A stretch of 64,000 nt of DNA from Hymenopellis radicata (lineage: Eukaryota > Basidiomycota > Agaricomycetes > Agaricales > Physalacriaceae), in assembly GCA_015501595.1 (NCBI GenBank), contig JADNRX010000284.1, positions 1-64,000 of the forward strand. Direction: 5' to 3'. The notes beneath the pieces are model-generated. The model was not told where the DNA came from. It worked only from the letters and a program-made list of their open reading frames with translations, and did no database searches. Of this stretch, positions 44,435 to 55,700 are shown piece after piece (the first letter of the stretch is position 1; every line of letters starts with the position of its first letter). Made by a program: the position numbers and the translations under genes.

Positions 44435-45601
44435 AGTACCATCCGGATGGTAAGTACACAGTACGAGGGTCACAAGCTAACGTACCGCTGGGTCGGTGTT
44501 GCCGATGTCCTCTTTGCCAGAAAGTTGAGGGAACACATGCGAATGCAGCTCGGGAATGAGTTCCGTCATATTGTGCGTCAATTGCGTGAGAAATCAAAAT
44601 CGAGAGTGACTTGGGCGGAACACCGTGCTGGCGTGGAGGATGTAAGTGTTTTGAAAGTCGTAGTAGATGGCCCGTCTGAAGAGCTGGTGTTGTGGCTGGG
44701 GACGCAGTCAAGTCCAACATGGCTACTCATAGCATCACTTTCGCCTGCCAGTGGAAGCAACTGTAATGGGCAGATCCAGGATGATTTCTGAGGGGCACGA
44801 GCGGGTCAAGCAGAAGCATACATCGTAGGAGATGTGGATGGCCAGCTCAGTGGATGTCAGACATGGGCGATTGTGTCAAGTCGAACTCTGTAGTCTGGTC
44901 CAACTCGATCAACAGTCTAGATGCCCGCGGTCCGTGCGTGGGTGCGCAGCGCCCACGTGCATGTTCGAGTTCCATCCTTTTTTCGAACTCCGCCTTCGCG
45001 TCCTTTCCCTCACCCCTTCACAATGCATCGACGACAGCGGCGGACGCCCGCTTTACCCAGATCACCAGATATTGGAGAGTCCTCGTCACGGCCATGATGC
45101 TCCGCGCACCTCACAGGGAGCACCCTCAAGAAACGCGACCAGCTCGTGCACGTTGCTTGCCGGTGTACAGGTCAACATGTCTCTTCGCGCTCGTGGTCAG
45201 CCACGGTTCATGCTCCTGTTAACCGTTTGTGAGCTCCCTCTTATTCCGGTTTTGCCAGTCGCTCCTGACCGTACCTCAAGACAGTTCCTTAGGCTGGCTT
45301 CATCGTCGGGTGGATACCACAATGGACTGTTCACTGTTCACATCGACTAACCTACCGTTACCTACGTGCGTGTCTTTGCACACTCTGGGCCAAATATTCT
45401 GGTTTTCGGCCCTTTGCTCGTCCTTCGAGGAGACCGGGACTCGCTGAAATCTCAGATGGAGGTACGTACTACGTTGCGCCCATGCTCACGCCATCTTTGG
45501 TCTGACGCCTGTATACAGTGTCGTGGCTACCGTACGTTGACGATCGTTCATTTATATCCTACTCATAGTCTGTCTCTTGTCTACACTATCCAGCGACTGA
45601 G
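44427..45601. other. No supported gene; flank of hAT insertion
   Basis: Several short open frames, for example one from 44447 on the plus strand, but no family match and no exon chain. The frame just right of the hAT site (ATQYHPDGKY across the junction if the element is removed) could continue a frame left of it, hinting at a disrupted or relic gene. Otherwise unremarkable. Confidence 0.4.
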
Positions 45602-46321
45602 ATGAATTTGAAGCGGCGCCCTAGTCGACGTGATGCCGACGAGTTCAAGGATGACGATGTGCACGCCCGGGAGCTAGAGCAAAAGCGGAATCGCGGTACG
45701 TGCTGCCCTCCTCTGGCCGGTCACTCGCTTACGGCCGTTCGCGCGTCCCAGGTGAGGTTAGTATCATATCACCCCCATCGCTCTTCGCGATCTCACTGAA
45801 GCAAATTATCCCAGGTTTCTTGTGCGGAGTGCCGGAGGTTAGTGCGATCATCGCATTGACTCCAGCCTGTACTAGACTGTCGCCATTTTCAGGCTCAAAA
45901 TCAAGTGCGACAAGCAGATTCCATGCCAGTCCTGCCAGGTACGTTGTCGCCGCCCGTGAGCATCCGCTCTGACTGTCCCGGCGTCGAGAATGTGCCCCAA
46001 CGGCAGGCGACGGGGCAGGGTACGCGTTTCGTCCTTGCAGTGACAGAGCACCTCCACAAACGCATATCAAAGTTGAGCGGCCGGATCCGCCAGCTCGAAG
46101 ACGCCCTGTCGTCGCTACACGCCGAGCACTCGAAAGAACTGCAGCTGCAGGACGACCTCATCATCACGGATGAGCCGCGCGAAGACACGCCACCCGACGA
46201 GCCCCATTCAACAGACGGCATCGACGCGCTCGGAACCCTGACAATCTCTACCACGATTCTCTGGGCCACGCATGCTGTTCTCGTAGTGCTAGTAGATGGC
46301 TACATAGCACCTCGTAAATAG
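45602..46321 (+). pseudogene. Truncated Zn(2)Cys(6) transcription factor
   Basis: Exons read MNLKRRPSRRDADEF (45602), then VSCAECRR, an intron, and LKIKCDKQIPCQSC. This gives five of the six cysteines of a fungal binuclear zinc cluster (C-x2-C-x6-C-x5-C-x2-C). The usual next block (RRGC then CPNG) is present only in scrambled frames near 45990. ATGQGTRFVLAVTEHLHKRI and a coiled-coil segment (RIRQLEDALSSLHAEH) follow. After GTLTI (46245) similarity to this regulator type stops and the frame ends at TAG 46319. The large fungal-specific regulatory domain of about 400 residues is absent. Probably non-functional. Confidence 0.75.
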
Positions 46322-46753
46322 GCTGTGTACTGTACTCCTTTGCAATATCACGCCCTGTGGCACATATCACACTATCATCTGAGCTGGGTCAAAGCCTATA
46401 ACTCTGTATAATGGGTCGGGGATACGATGTTGGTTTACCAAAAATCCTTGAGATGTTGGTCGAAAATATGCTGCTTTTCCTTACTAATCTAGCTGAAAGA
46501 GCCAGGGGACCTATTTAAAAAGTAAACATCTGACAAATGGTGCTATTCCTTCTAATAGAGGCAGAATAGCCAGATTAGCACTCTTCTACAGCTAATCTCA
46601 AAATATTACCTGGGCACCTTTTTCCTGATGGAGACACAAATCCAGTTTCGGACAATTCAATCGCGATGTATTTGACGTTCCCGCCCGACGTGAGTCAATG
46701 ACGCAAGTACATACACGACCGAGCCATCTTGACTGTCTACGATATTCCTAGAT
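46322..46753. other. Intergenic; left end of segmental duplication B
   Basis: No gene. From about 46629 the sequence is the duplicated promoter of the F-box gene (compare 39219-39404). The bases between the truncated regulator and 46629 show nothing recognisable. Confidence 0.5.
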
Positions 46754-48160
46754 ATGGCGTTCCCTTTGCGCGAATTCCCACTGCCCCCGGAGCTCGTTGA
46801 GCTCGTCGTTTCCCACATTTGCCGTGACATTGCCAGCCTGCGGGTTGCCATCCTCATCTGTCGCGCCTTTGTGCCTATGTGCCGCACACACCTTTACGAG
46901 AAAATCACACTGCTCGATGACATTGACGAGCTTCGCGGTCTATCGTACTATCCATCTCGAGCCGATTATCCAGCCGTTTTCACAGAGCAGTCCTTTTTGG
47001 GTCTTTTGGAAGAGACGCCCTCCCTTGGCCAACTGGTTAAGGAAGTCAGGATTTGCGGAAGCACGACATCCGTAAAAGAGGACGTCTACGTGGAGTCGAA
47101 ACACCTACCTATCATTCTACCTCTCCTTCCCTCCCTAGCATCGATATCATTCCAGAGAATCAGGCCGGGGGCTTGGACTCACCATGGCTGTGTCGTTAGA
47201 CTAAGACAGTGCCATCCGCACATGCTTATGACCTCTCAACTAGCCAAGTCTATTCCGTCGGGCGTCCAATCAATGGAGCTTCGTCACGTCAACTTTCATC
47301 ATGAAACCGTCGTTGACGATCTCTTCAGCAATTGCCATCGTTTAACCCATCTAGCCTTGGATGAAGTCAGCATCCTTCGCGCACATGACGTCAACATCCC
47401 GCGTTCTCTGAAGCGCTCGATGGTTTTTTCTCCTAAACGTATTTGGGAGAGCATCTTTCCAACGACACCCCCAGTGCCTCCGAGTCGGGACGTGCCACCT
47501 CCCAAGTTGAAATCCTTCATCGTTGGAACTAGCGTCAGTCTCCCTCGCCTACCTTTCATCGACAATCAGGGAGTGCCCTACTTCGAATTGTCATCCGTGA
47601 CCTCTTTAACGCTGTACGGTCACTACTGGGAAAGAATACCCTACTACTGGGATACATTGATCAGCAACACCGCTTCAACGCTTCAAGAATTGATAATATC
47701 TGCGGACTTAGGTAGGTGCTTTCTCCTAGACTTCTACAGTGTATGCTCATACAACGATTCTGTAGCAGACAGTATACGCCGTCCCGGTTTATGGAATCTC
47801 TCCAGTCATAAGAGATTGCGTTGCCTCACTTTGATTTTAATGAATATTCAGACTCTGTCTGCATTGACGCTTCCGGGCCATCTCGAGAAGCTAGTCTTCT
47901 TCGTTGGTGAGAAACGGCTCGCGTGGAACCATCTCGATGCGTATATCGACCGCCATCCCATGTCCGCATCACTTTCTCGCGTCGAAATACTCCTCCATCG
48001 GGCACATTATGGATGTTACAGACTCACGTGCTGGAACGGTTGGGATGAGGTTGCAGATGCAGAGTTCGAAGAATGGAAGACGGAAGTGATAAGTGGCATG
48101 CCCCTCCTTCACGAGCGTGGTCTGTTGAGCGTGCGGCAGTTCAAGAGGGATAAAAAATGA
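46754..48160 (+). CDS. F-box-like protein, intronless family member C
   Basis: 468 residues, one exon, ATG 46754, TGA 48158. Same domain order as member B: F-box-like LREFPLPPELVELVVSHI, then a leucine-rich body with conserved patches such as TLQELIISADL (near 47690). Close to both B and D (62.2 kb). Its C-terminal half (for example SALTLPGHLEKLVFFVGEKR near 47865) is closer to D than to B, suggesting gene conversion or a C/D split after B. Confidence 0.75.
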   Translation: MAFPLREFPLPPELVELVVSHICRDIASLRVAILICRAFVPMCRTHLYEKITLLDDIDELRGLSYYPSRADYPAVFTEQSFLGLLEETPSLGQLVKEVRICGSTTSVKEDVYVESKHLPIILPLLPSLASISFQRIRPGAWTHHGCVVRLRQCHPHMLMTSQLAKSIPSGVQSMELRHVNFHHETVVDDLFSNCHRLTHLALDEVSILRAHDVNIPRSLKRSMVFSPKRIWESIFPTTPPVPPSRDVPPPKLKSFIVGTSVSLPRLPFIDNQGVPYFELSSVTSLTLYGHYWERIPYYWDTLISNTASTLQELIISADLGRCFLLDFYSVCSYNDSVADSIRRPGLWNLSSHKRLRCLTLILMNIQTLSALTLPGHLEKLVFFVGEKRLAWNHLDAYIDRHPMSASLSRVEILLHRAHYGCYRLTCWNGWDEVADAEFEEWKTEVISGMPLLHERGLLSVRQFKRDKK

Positions 48161-49771
48161 CGAATCCTTACCATAAATTTAATCTTACCGTAGTGCTCGT
48201 CGTCTACAAACTCAATAAAAATGCGTCCTCGCGGTTCAAAGGATGAACTTCGTGCATTGAGGATTGATGGTCATCTATTCAACGCCGGATTGTCGTCATC
48301 GACGATCCCCGCTTTTCCCCCAACGTGAACACTAACCACGATGAGCACGTCTTTCCTGAACACTGCGCGCCTCAGTAGCCGTACTCTTGGCCGTGGGCTG
48401 ACCCTTCGTAACGCCTCGAGAAGCTCGGTCATTCATGTGCCGGGAACAGGGAGAAATGGTTTTGCATGTCAGGTAGGGTTCCAAGGCGCCACAAGGCGGG
48501 GGCCGATCTAAAACTACTTTCGTCGATGCTCAATCCGCGTACCTCGAAAAGAAAACGCAAATGCTGTAGCCAAACATGCAGCGCGATGAACGGCAGGTAC
48601 AGTGAATTATGTAGTACCTGCTAGAAAGCCACAGGGCATCGCGAGATCCTTCATTTTACGAGCTAGATAGGGCCACTCAACGAAGTCAGCGAGCTCTCGA
48701 GGTAGGTGAAAGGCTATAGGAGACATCCTATGACAAGCGTAAATCCCATTGTGTAAACCTAGTCTCGTTAACCCGACTGAGTGATATGCATGAATACAGT
48801 CGTTCCTACCACTAACCATGCAGTTGACGTTTAACGGAAGTACAGACTTTCGCCCTTCCTTATATTGCGCTCGAAGGCGGATATTACATGAGTTACTATC
48901 ACGTTTACACTGAGAACGGGTTAAGATTGGTAGGGGCAAGGGAGACTAACAACTCACTATCTAAATAATCGGCGGCAAGCAGCCTACATAGATGCTTGTT
49001 AGTTGGAAAGAAGGAAAGCGATTGAGACGCACAGCTCCAACACAATCTCTGGCGGTATCCGCTCTATGAACTCATGGATAGGAACCTCTTCTTTCTTCGA
49101 GTGTTGGTAATGTGCTTTGAAGCACATGTACTCGATGAGCTTTTGAACGATAAGGCCACTGGCAAGATCGTCAATGAGAGGTATACTTTGTTAGAGGAAA
49201 GCGCACCGGTCAGTCGCAGTGTAAGTCTTGGCGCTGGCTTCCGCAAACCCGCCTACGTTCAACGCGTCGCGTAAACACCAAGTCGACGCGAAGCAACTGA
49301 AACAGGCGTACTCTCCATGTCCAGCGAATTCCTAATTGTCCCACTGATGTTCGCAATATTTCTTTTCACGACAAAGGCGAACCCATCGCTGCTGATGATG
49401 CGGACCCAGTCATTGCTAGAATCTGCCGATCCCTGAGACGAGACTGAGAAGAGGTTATCGTGTTTTGAATGGTACACCTACGCTCATTTCCACGTCTTCG
49501 GTCATCTTTGCGTAGATAGAGACTTGGATGGTGGAGACAGCGGTAAGAGAGCCTCACAATGGAGAGACGATGATTGTTCACCGTAAGCAGTCATAGCGCC
49601 GAAAAAGGCAACCCTCTGACGATCGAGCTTCGAAGCTTGTTGGTAACGAGTTTTCCACCTCTAAATTGGAATCCGCATACTCGAGTATACTGGTACATAC
49701 GTAGTGAAAGAGACGAGAAAATAACTATGAATACAAATATACAACATGACTGTGCCCTCGCAAGTTGTAGA
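48161..49771. other. Duplicated flank and unassigned sequence
   Basis: 48181-48850 is the 3' part of duplication B, including a copied OsmC 5' exon (separate entry). From 48850 to 49771 no gene is supported. A plus-strand frame at 49074-49274 and its complement are open without recognised product. The last ~100 bases are the 3' UTR of the sacsin-like gene. Confidence 0.5.
48341..48480 (+). pseudogene. Copied 5' exon of the OsmC/Ohr gene
   Basis: Reads MSTSFLNTARLSSRTLGRG and TLRNASRS, matching the N-terminal presequence of the intact OsmC gene (MSMSFLNTARLSSRTLGHG, start 62097). About 30 codons in, after TCATTCATGT, the match ends. The sequence joins a stretch (GGGAACAGGGAGAAATGG) that is also found near 41015 in duplication A. 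All catalytic parts are missing. Confidence 0.85.
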
Positions 49772-52700
49772 TCATTCTGACCACTCTTCGCCGATCTTCA
49801 ATCTGGCCAGGATGTCCTTGTTCTCGCGCTTGAATCCCTCGCAGTGATTGACCAGATCATGAGCGCGATACATCTCTGCCGTTACATGAACTAAAGAAAA
49901 AGGAAACACATTAGTTACGCCACAATGGAAGTATCGAAGCCGCTTACTCCTAGTCAGAGTATCAGGTGTAAGGAGCTCGTGCTTATCGATAAGAAACCCG
50001 ATATACGACTTCAAATCCGGAATGTCCCACATATCAGCGGGCTCCAAGAGTTCAAGCAAATCTTCAAGCAATTCAGCCATCTCCTCTCCCGTCTGCGGTG
50101 GAGGAACAATGATATCGCCGGTGTATACAAAGTCTGTGTAAATGTCATTAAACATCCAAGGACATATATCATACAAGAGACTCACCTAAGAATGCCCGTG
50201 CCCCGAACAAGGTGCCGGGAAACTGATACGTCACAGTGCCCGACAAGCTCTCAGCCATGCCTGTCTTGAACGCTTCCTCGAAATGGGGAACCATTACGGA
50301 CAAGAAAACGCGATGTGCTTTCAGGCGATGTGTGGAGTCCGGCAGAGGCACGCCGCTCTCCAATGGGACGAAGACGATATCGCAAAGCTCGCCCTGCAAG
50401 CGTGTCTGATCAAATTTGGAGCGGATGAGAGAGTCGGTGAGGGCAGACGTCGCAGTCTGGCTATACTGAAGGGAAGAAAGAGAAGACCCGCCGGCCAGAC
50501 GGAGCAGTCTCCGTCGACTGGACAGAAACTCTCGCACCGTGTATAGATCATCCTCATCGAAGCGCAGGTTGAAGACAAGAGACGTGGCCGGTACAAAGAG
50601 CCACGGCTCAGTCTCTGGGTCGTCGACATTGAGGAAAAGCGCCTCGTGCTCGTATTGCCGCAAGACTTTGCTAACCGTCTGGGTGTCAGTTTGGGCATCG
50701 AGCCAACGATATGTGGCAGTGAAATCGGCCAACAAAGTCTTATCTCCCTTGTAATGCTCGGCAACCTGCAAAGCTAGGACACGCAGATGCTGAACCTGAG
50801 AAAAAGGTGTTTAGAGTCGTCCGACAGAATTAGAAAAAGTGTACATACCACTGAATGGATTGAAACGACAGCAAACGCGTCTTTGCGGTGGTTGCTATTA
50901 CTGAGGACGATGTCCATGTTCTCCTCGTCACATAACACATATTGTGACCAGCAAAAAGGTGCATCCTTACGTAGGACTATGTCCTCTGGAGCCACAATCA
51001 GCGGGAAGTCGCGAACCATTGAGAAGCGGGTGAGCTCCCAGGGGGTATTTGGTCGACGACTCGACAGACGGAGAATGAACTTCAGTGTCCGAAGTTTATT
51101 TAGACAGCTATTGAGCTTGCCAGATGCGACGTTAGCCAGACTCTCCTTGTAGAAAGTAAACACGAGATCGGCAGTCGCTGTGAAAAAAGGCATTACGCCC
51201 TGAGGATGACGGAGAACGTCATCGTGAAGCGCCGTAGCGCATGCCTCAAATGTCGCAATATCAACATCGTGGTGTAGCCCTCCAGCTAGCAGGAATTCCT
51301 TCTGATCCCTAAACGACGAATGGACAAAGAGATGAGGACGGCCGAGAAAGCAATTCGCAAAGAGTGGAACATTTTCATCGTACAATTCCGTTACGAGACA
51401 CAAACCAAGATTGCCGTTCGGGACCTTCACAGTCGCAAGAACCCCGCCAGTAAAAGCATGAGCAAGGGCGACGAGGAGAGTCCTGTAGGAAGAGACACCT
51501 TGCGGTGACAGCACGGCTGCAGTTTGAGGTACTGCATTACATTGGCGGCATCCATGCGTTTGAACGAAAATTTAGCCGTGTCAGATATGCGCTTCGTCAT
51601 ACGCGCAACCTGGAGCGCCCACTCTATGCCAACGAGATCGTATGAGAACTCTGCAAATGCGGAATCTGGTGCAAGGTATGGTTGTAAAGCATCCAGAGCA
51701 ATGTCTTTCGGTAAGACAATGACGCTGTCGATAGACTCTAGTATGCTTGTTCCGCCTCGTACAGCCTTCCAAACGGGAAGTTTACGGTACTCCCGTAAAA
51801 GATCGGGGTCCTCAATGGCATCCCGATACGCATTCGACATTTGGGGACGAATCCACTGAGCCAGGGTCTCATGATCGGAAGCAGAGAGTGTGGACAAGCT
51901 GCCGCCTGTTGATGACAGTCGACTGACAAGAATGGGCAATGAAAAGTGTGTTTCGACGGAACGGCGATTTTCTTCAACGTCGGCAAGAATCACAATGCCA
52001 AGGTTCTCAATGACACGAACAATGCCTTCCCAAGTATGGTTGGGTGGCGGCGGAGGCAGAACCGCACAACCCTTGGCATGGCGAGCAGAGATAAATTGGC
52101 CTTGGTGGGTAAGAAGTAAAGGCAACTCGTGGAATCCGGGACGCTTGGTGAAATCAGGTAGAAGCTTCGCGTCAAACAACGCGCTCCAGACTCCGCCGAT
52201 CCATTCTGCCAATTCCGGAGAGAAAGACGCGCTTGGAGAGATACCGACCCTTTCTCGAATCATTGAAATAACCGCGTCTCCGTCAAATCGTGCGATACCT
52301 GGAAAATGTTTCTCGAGGAGCTTGGATAGAACATTATCGCTATAGCTTGAGGAGAGAAACCGGTTCATGGGGAAAAGGTGTGTGACGTCGTGAGGATAGG
52401 TATAATACATCACCCGACTGTTCACCGGGAAGTCAACAATGGAGTCGTCCTTTAGAACGAGTAGAGGAAGCCCTGCCAGGCTACAGCAATCAACATCGAG
52501 TAAGTAGATGAGAACACTGTTGACACGCTCTAGCATGTTCTTTTCTGATGACCGTGTTAGCAGCCAGTCTTTTAGTGCGTCGCGTTGATTGTGTAGAACG
52601 CTGCGCACAAAGTCGACATTGGCTAGCTTTACGCCGGACGCCTTGATGCGGTCGGCAATGAAAGATGATGGGGATAAGACAAGACGGGAGTCTTCCAGCG

Positions 52701-55700
52701 CTCTTAGAACTGTACGCACGCCAGAGGGGGGATGTTTATCGTAGACGAGGAACGAGTTGGAAGGTACGGCCAACCCGTTGTGGATCGTTGGACAGATCGC
52801 ATGAGATGTCGTTTTGAGTGACCGAAAGAATCCCCGAATGACCGAACGTGAAACCTCATCTCCTTCTGCCTGAGGCCACAGGGACCACAGATCCTTGGGC
52901 TGAGCATCGACATGTCCAAGGCCATACTGATACAACAACGGGATGACTTCAGAGAGAATCCAGTGATTGTACCGAGCTGCTGGGATACGTACTCCGGTCG
53001 TATCTGGAGGATCATATCTTATAGTCCGGCGATCTGGCGAAAGAGCAAAAGGTGCGTTGATATGGCATGGAAGGGATGTCGGAACAGGAAGCATCAATGT
53101 TGAAAATAGATGGTGTGCTTCCTGGTTGACACTGGGTAACGGAAGGCGGGCAGCTAGTGCGAAGCGCAAGCCAGCTGTCGAAGATAGAGCCTTGTTACAC
53201 CCGAGGATACTCGCATGTTCGTTTGGGACATCGCGAACGGGTAAGGACATTTCACATATGAACCATTTGTCTTCGAGATCAGGTTGCTCGTGCGCTGCGG
53301 TACGGATCGAAATAACTCTATGAGAAGCCGTCGTTGTGTCATTGACACACGGAGACAAGACTTTCTTGACAGAAGGCGAGCCTCTGGAGATATGCCAGAG
53401 TTGCTTGATGCTGGGATCGCGAGAAGGATGAACGTGAGTCGCTTCGATGCTCTCTAGATTTGTGAACAACATAGACGATGAAGCTAGATGAAAGTATGAC
53501 GTTTTGAGGCGTTCCACAACGTCGGAGACAGTGAAAAGATACGCTGAGAGTCTGCTGGGACGTTGACGCAGCGGAAGCCTGAACATGGTCTACGTAAAGA
53601 AAGTGAGCGGTGATATATCATCACAGTGAAATCTCGTACCCCTTGGAAATGGGGAGCGCCCGAAGAGAATCCGTACAACGATTCAAAAGGTGCCATTTGA
53701 TCGCTGTATTTCGAAGTAAGTGACGCCACCGAACGGTACAACGCTGTGCGACATCTTCCCTTTCTGCGAGGCAGGTATTCTCCGGATGGATCGAGAAGCA
53801 TGACTTGGTCGCCAGAGACAATCATGGGGAGCTATAATCATTAGTGAGTACATTTCATTCATTCATCCGCAACGAGCAGACACATACATCAGTGAAATGA
53901 AACATGCTCAGAGCACCGAGTCCGAATTTTCCAATGGTGTCCGGCTCGTCAAGCTTACCGCCTGTTCCAACCTTGCGTATTCCCTCGAAGTCTTTTTTCT
54001 TGAATAACGCATTATTGTAGAGTAAAAGAGCTGGGCCTTGGAAGCAAGCAACTTCTGGAGATAGAATACTCGACTCGCCGAAAGCGCGTTCATCGATACA
54101 GATGGAAAAGCGAGTGGCGCCAGCATCCAATGCATTGGCAATGAATTCGTTAATGGCGTACGCGACGTCGTAGTCCTTCAAAACACCAGATATTCTTGTA
54201 GTGAAGTCCTCGCCCATCTTCGTATCGTCGAGATCGTCGCTGTCATCGTCGTCGTCTCCAAGCACTAGCTCTGAAGCAAATGGAATTCTCAGCCTTTGCG
54301 CAAGGTCGCTTGAAAGGCAAGGATGGCAAGGAAAACGGCGAAGAGGGTACGAGAAGGAGGCTGCTCGTCTCAGATCGTTGAAGTAACAACTTCCGAGAGG
54401 CTGGAAGTCGATGGATGTAACAGTCGAACCAGTGACGGAACCAGTAACTCTGTCACGTCGGGCATTCAGTTGCCGCCGCAAGTCCGGTTGCACACTGTTC
54501 GAGGAGGGAAATAATGTCGTCCTTCGTCATGGTGCCTGCTGCAACTAGGTTCGAGATCTCGTTGACTAGGGCTGGAAGAGACGGCCTGAGAAAAAGTCAG
54601 TATACTTCGACTATCGTTTGCGGGTTTAATAGACGCACATATCTGCACATCCTAAAGACTTTAAGAGGGTAACGACATCAAGATCGCGCGAAAAAATGCT
54701 GCATCTAACTCGCTTGAAAGCCCCAAGGAGGCGGAGAGATCGGGAGGTTGATAGAACGGCATGGCGAGTTGCCACACAGGCCTGCTCATCTACAGGAATC
54801 CACGGCTTATCACCGACAACCGTAGTGATCTGGGCCAACACCGCGCTATCGAAAGGAGCACGTTCGTGTTTCGCAGTCAGGTAGTTGATGATTGCTCGAA
54901 GCCGGCTCGATGCGGCTCTTCGATCGTCCTGATATAAAACCAGAGACATTTCGAGTTGCTTAAAGACAATCTCGAAAGGAACGGGTAGATGCCAGGACAA
55001 TGCTTCTCGGAGGGCTGGCGACTCCACCTTTACGAGCACTGAAGGAAGAACAAGATCGAAGAGGAGCTTCTCGTCATCGGTCAACGCTGAACGACACTCC
55101 TGGGCTTTGCACAAACCATCATTGTCAACAGGAAGCCAAGTTGCAGACGCAAGTATGCTCAGGGTAGGATAAAAAGAGGCAAGGGACTGAGTGGCATCCA
55201 ACAAGGCCAGAAGCTGCGCAGCTTTACCGTGAACTTCGCCGTTACGCTGTGGTGCTCGGTTTGCGATGAATTGGACACGCTCCCGGACAATATCCAGCGA
55301 CAACGACCGCCTGAAGTAGTGCCGCAGAGGTTCAAACAGGTCTTGAGCATATGCGCCCGCCGGAAACCTACCTGTTTCACCTTGGTAGAGAGCGGCAATC
55401 TTTGATTCGGGATCCACCACGTCTCGCAGCACGCGCCGCGTCCCATCGTCCACAAGAACGAAACGTGCTGTGCCAAGTTCGGCAATGGCAGTTTGTCCCA
55501 GATCCGGCAGACGACGAGCAATTCGTGACATAAGCAGGTCCATGTTAGCAGGCGTCTGCGTGTGTAAATTGCGGATCGCGAGTCGCAAGATTGCAACCTC
55601 ATCAAGGCCCTTCGAGAGCGCGTGAGAATCAACCAAAAGTAACATATCACGCGATGTTTCGGACTCGGAGACATTGACGAAGATTGTACCATCAACAACA

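Larger units (their letters stand above)
46629..48850 (+). repeat. Segmental duplication B (partner 39.2-41.5 kb)
   Basis: Promoter, F-box gene and 3' flank match duplication A. Beyond the F-box stop, 48200-48450 also matches the region between the F-box gene and OsmC gene at 61.95-62.23 kb in reverse orientation (ACGCCGGATTGTCGTCATCG at 48280; complement at 62150). The unit that spread was therefore F-box plus the 5' part of an OsmC gene. Confidence 0.85.

Noticed and set aside
44447..44791. 114-codon plus-strand frame right of the hAT element
   Set aside because: No recognised domain and no exon partners; possibly a relic, not annotated as a gene.
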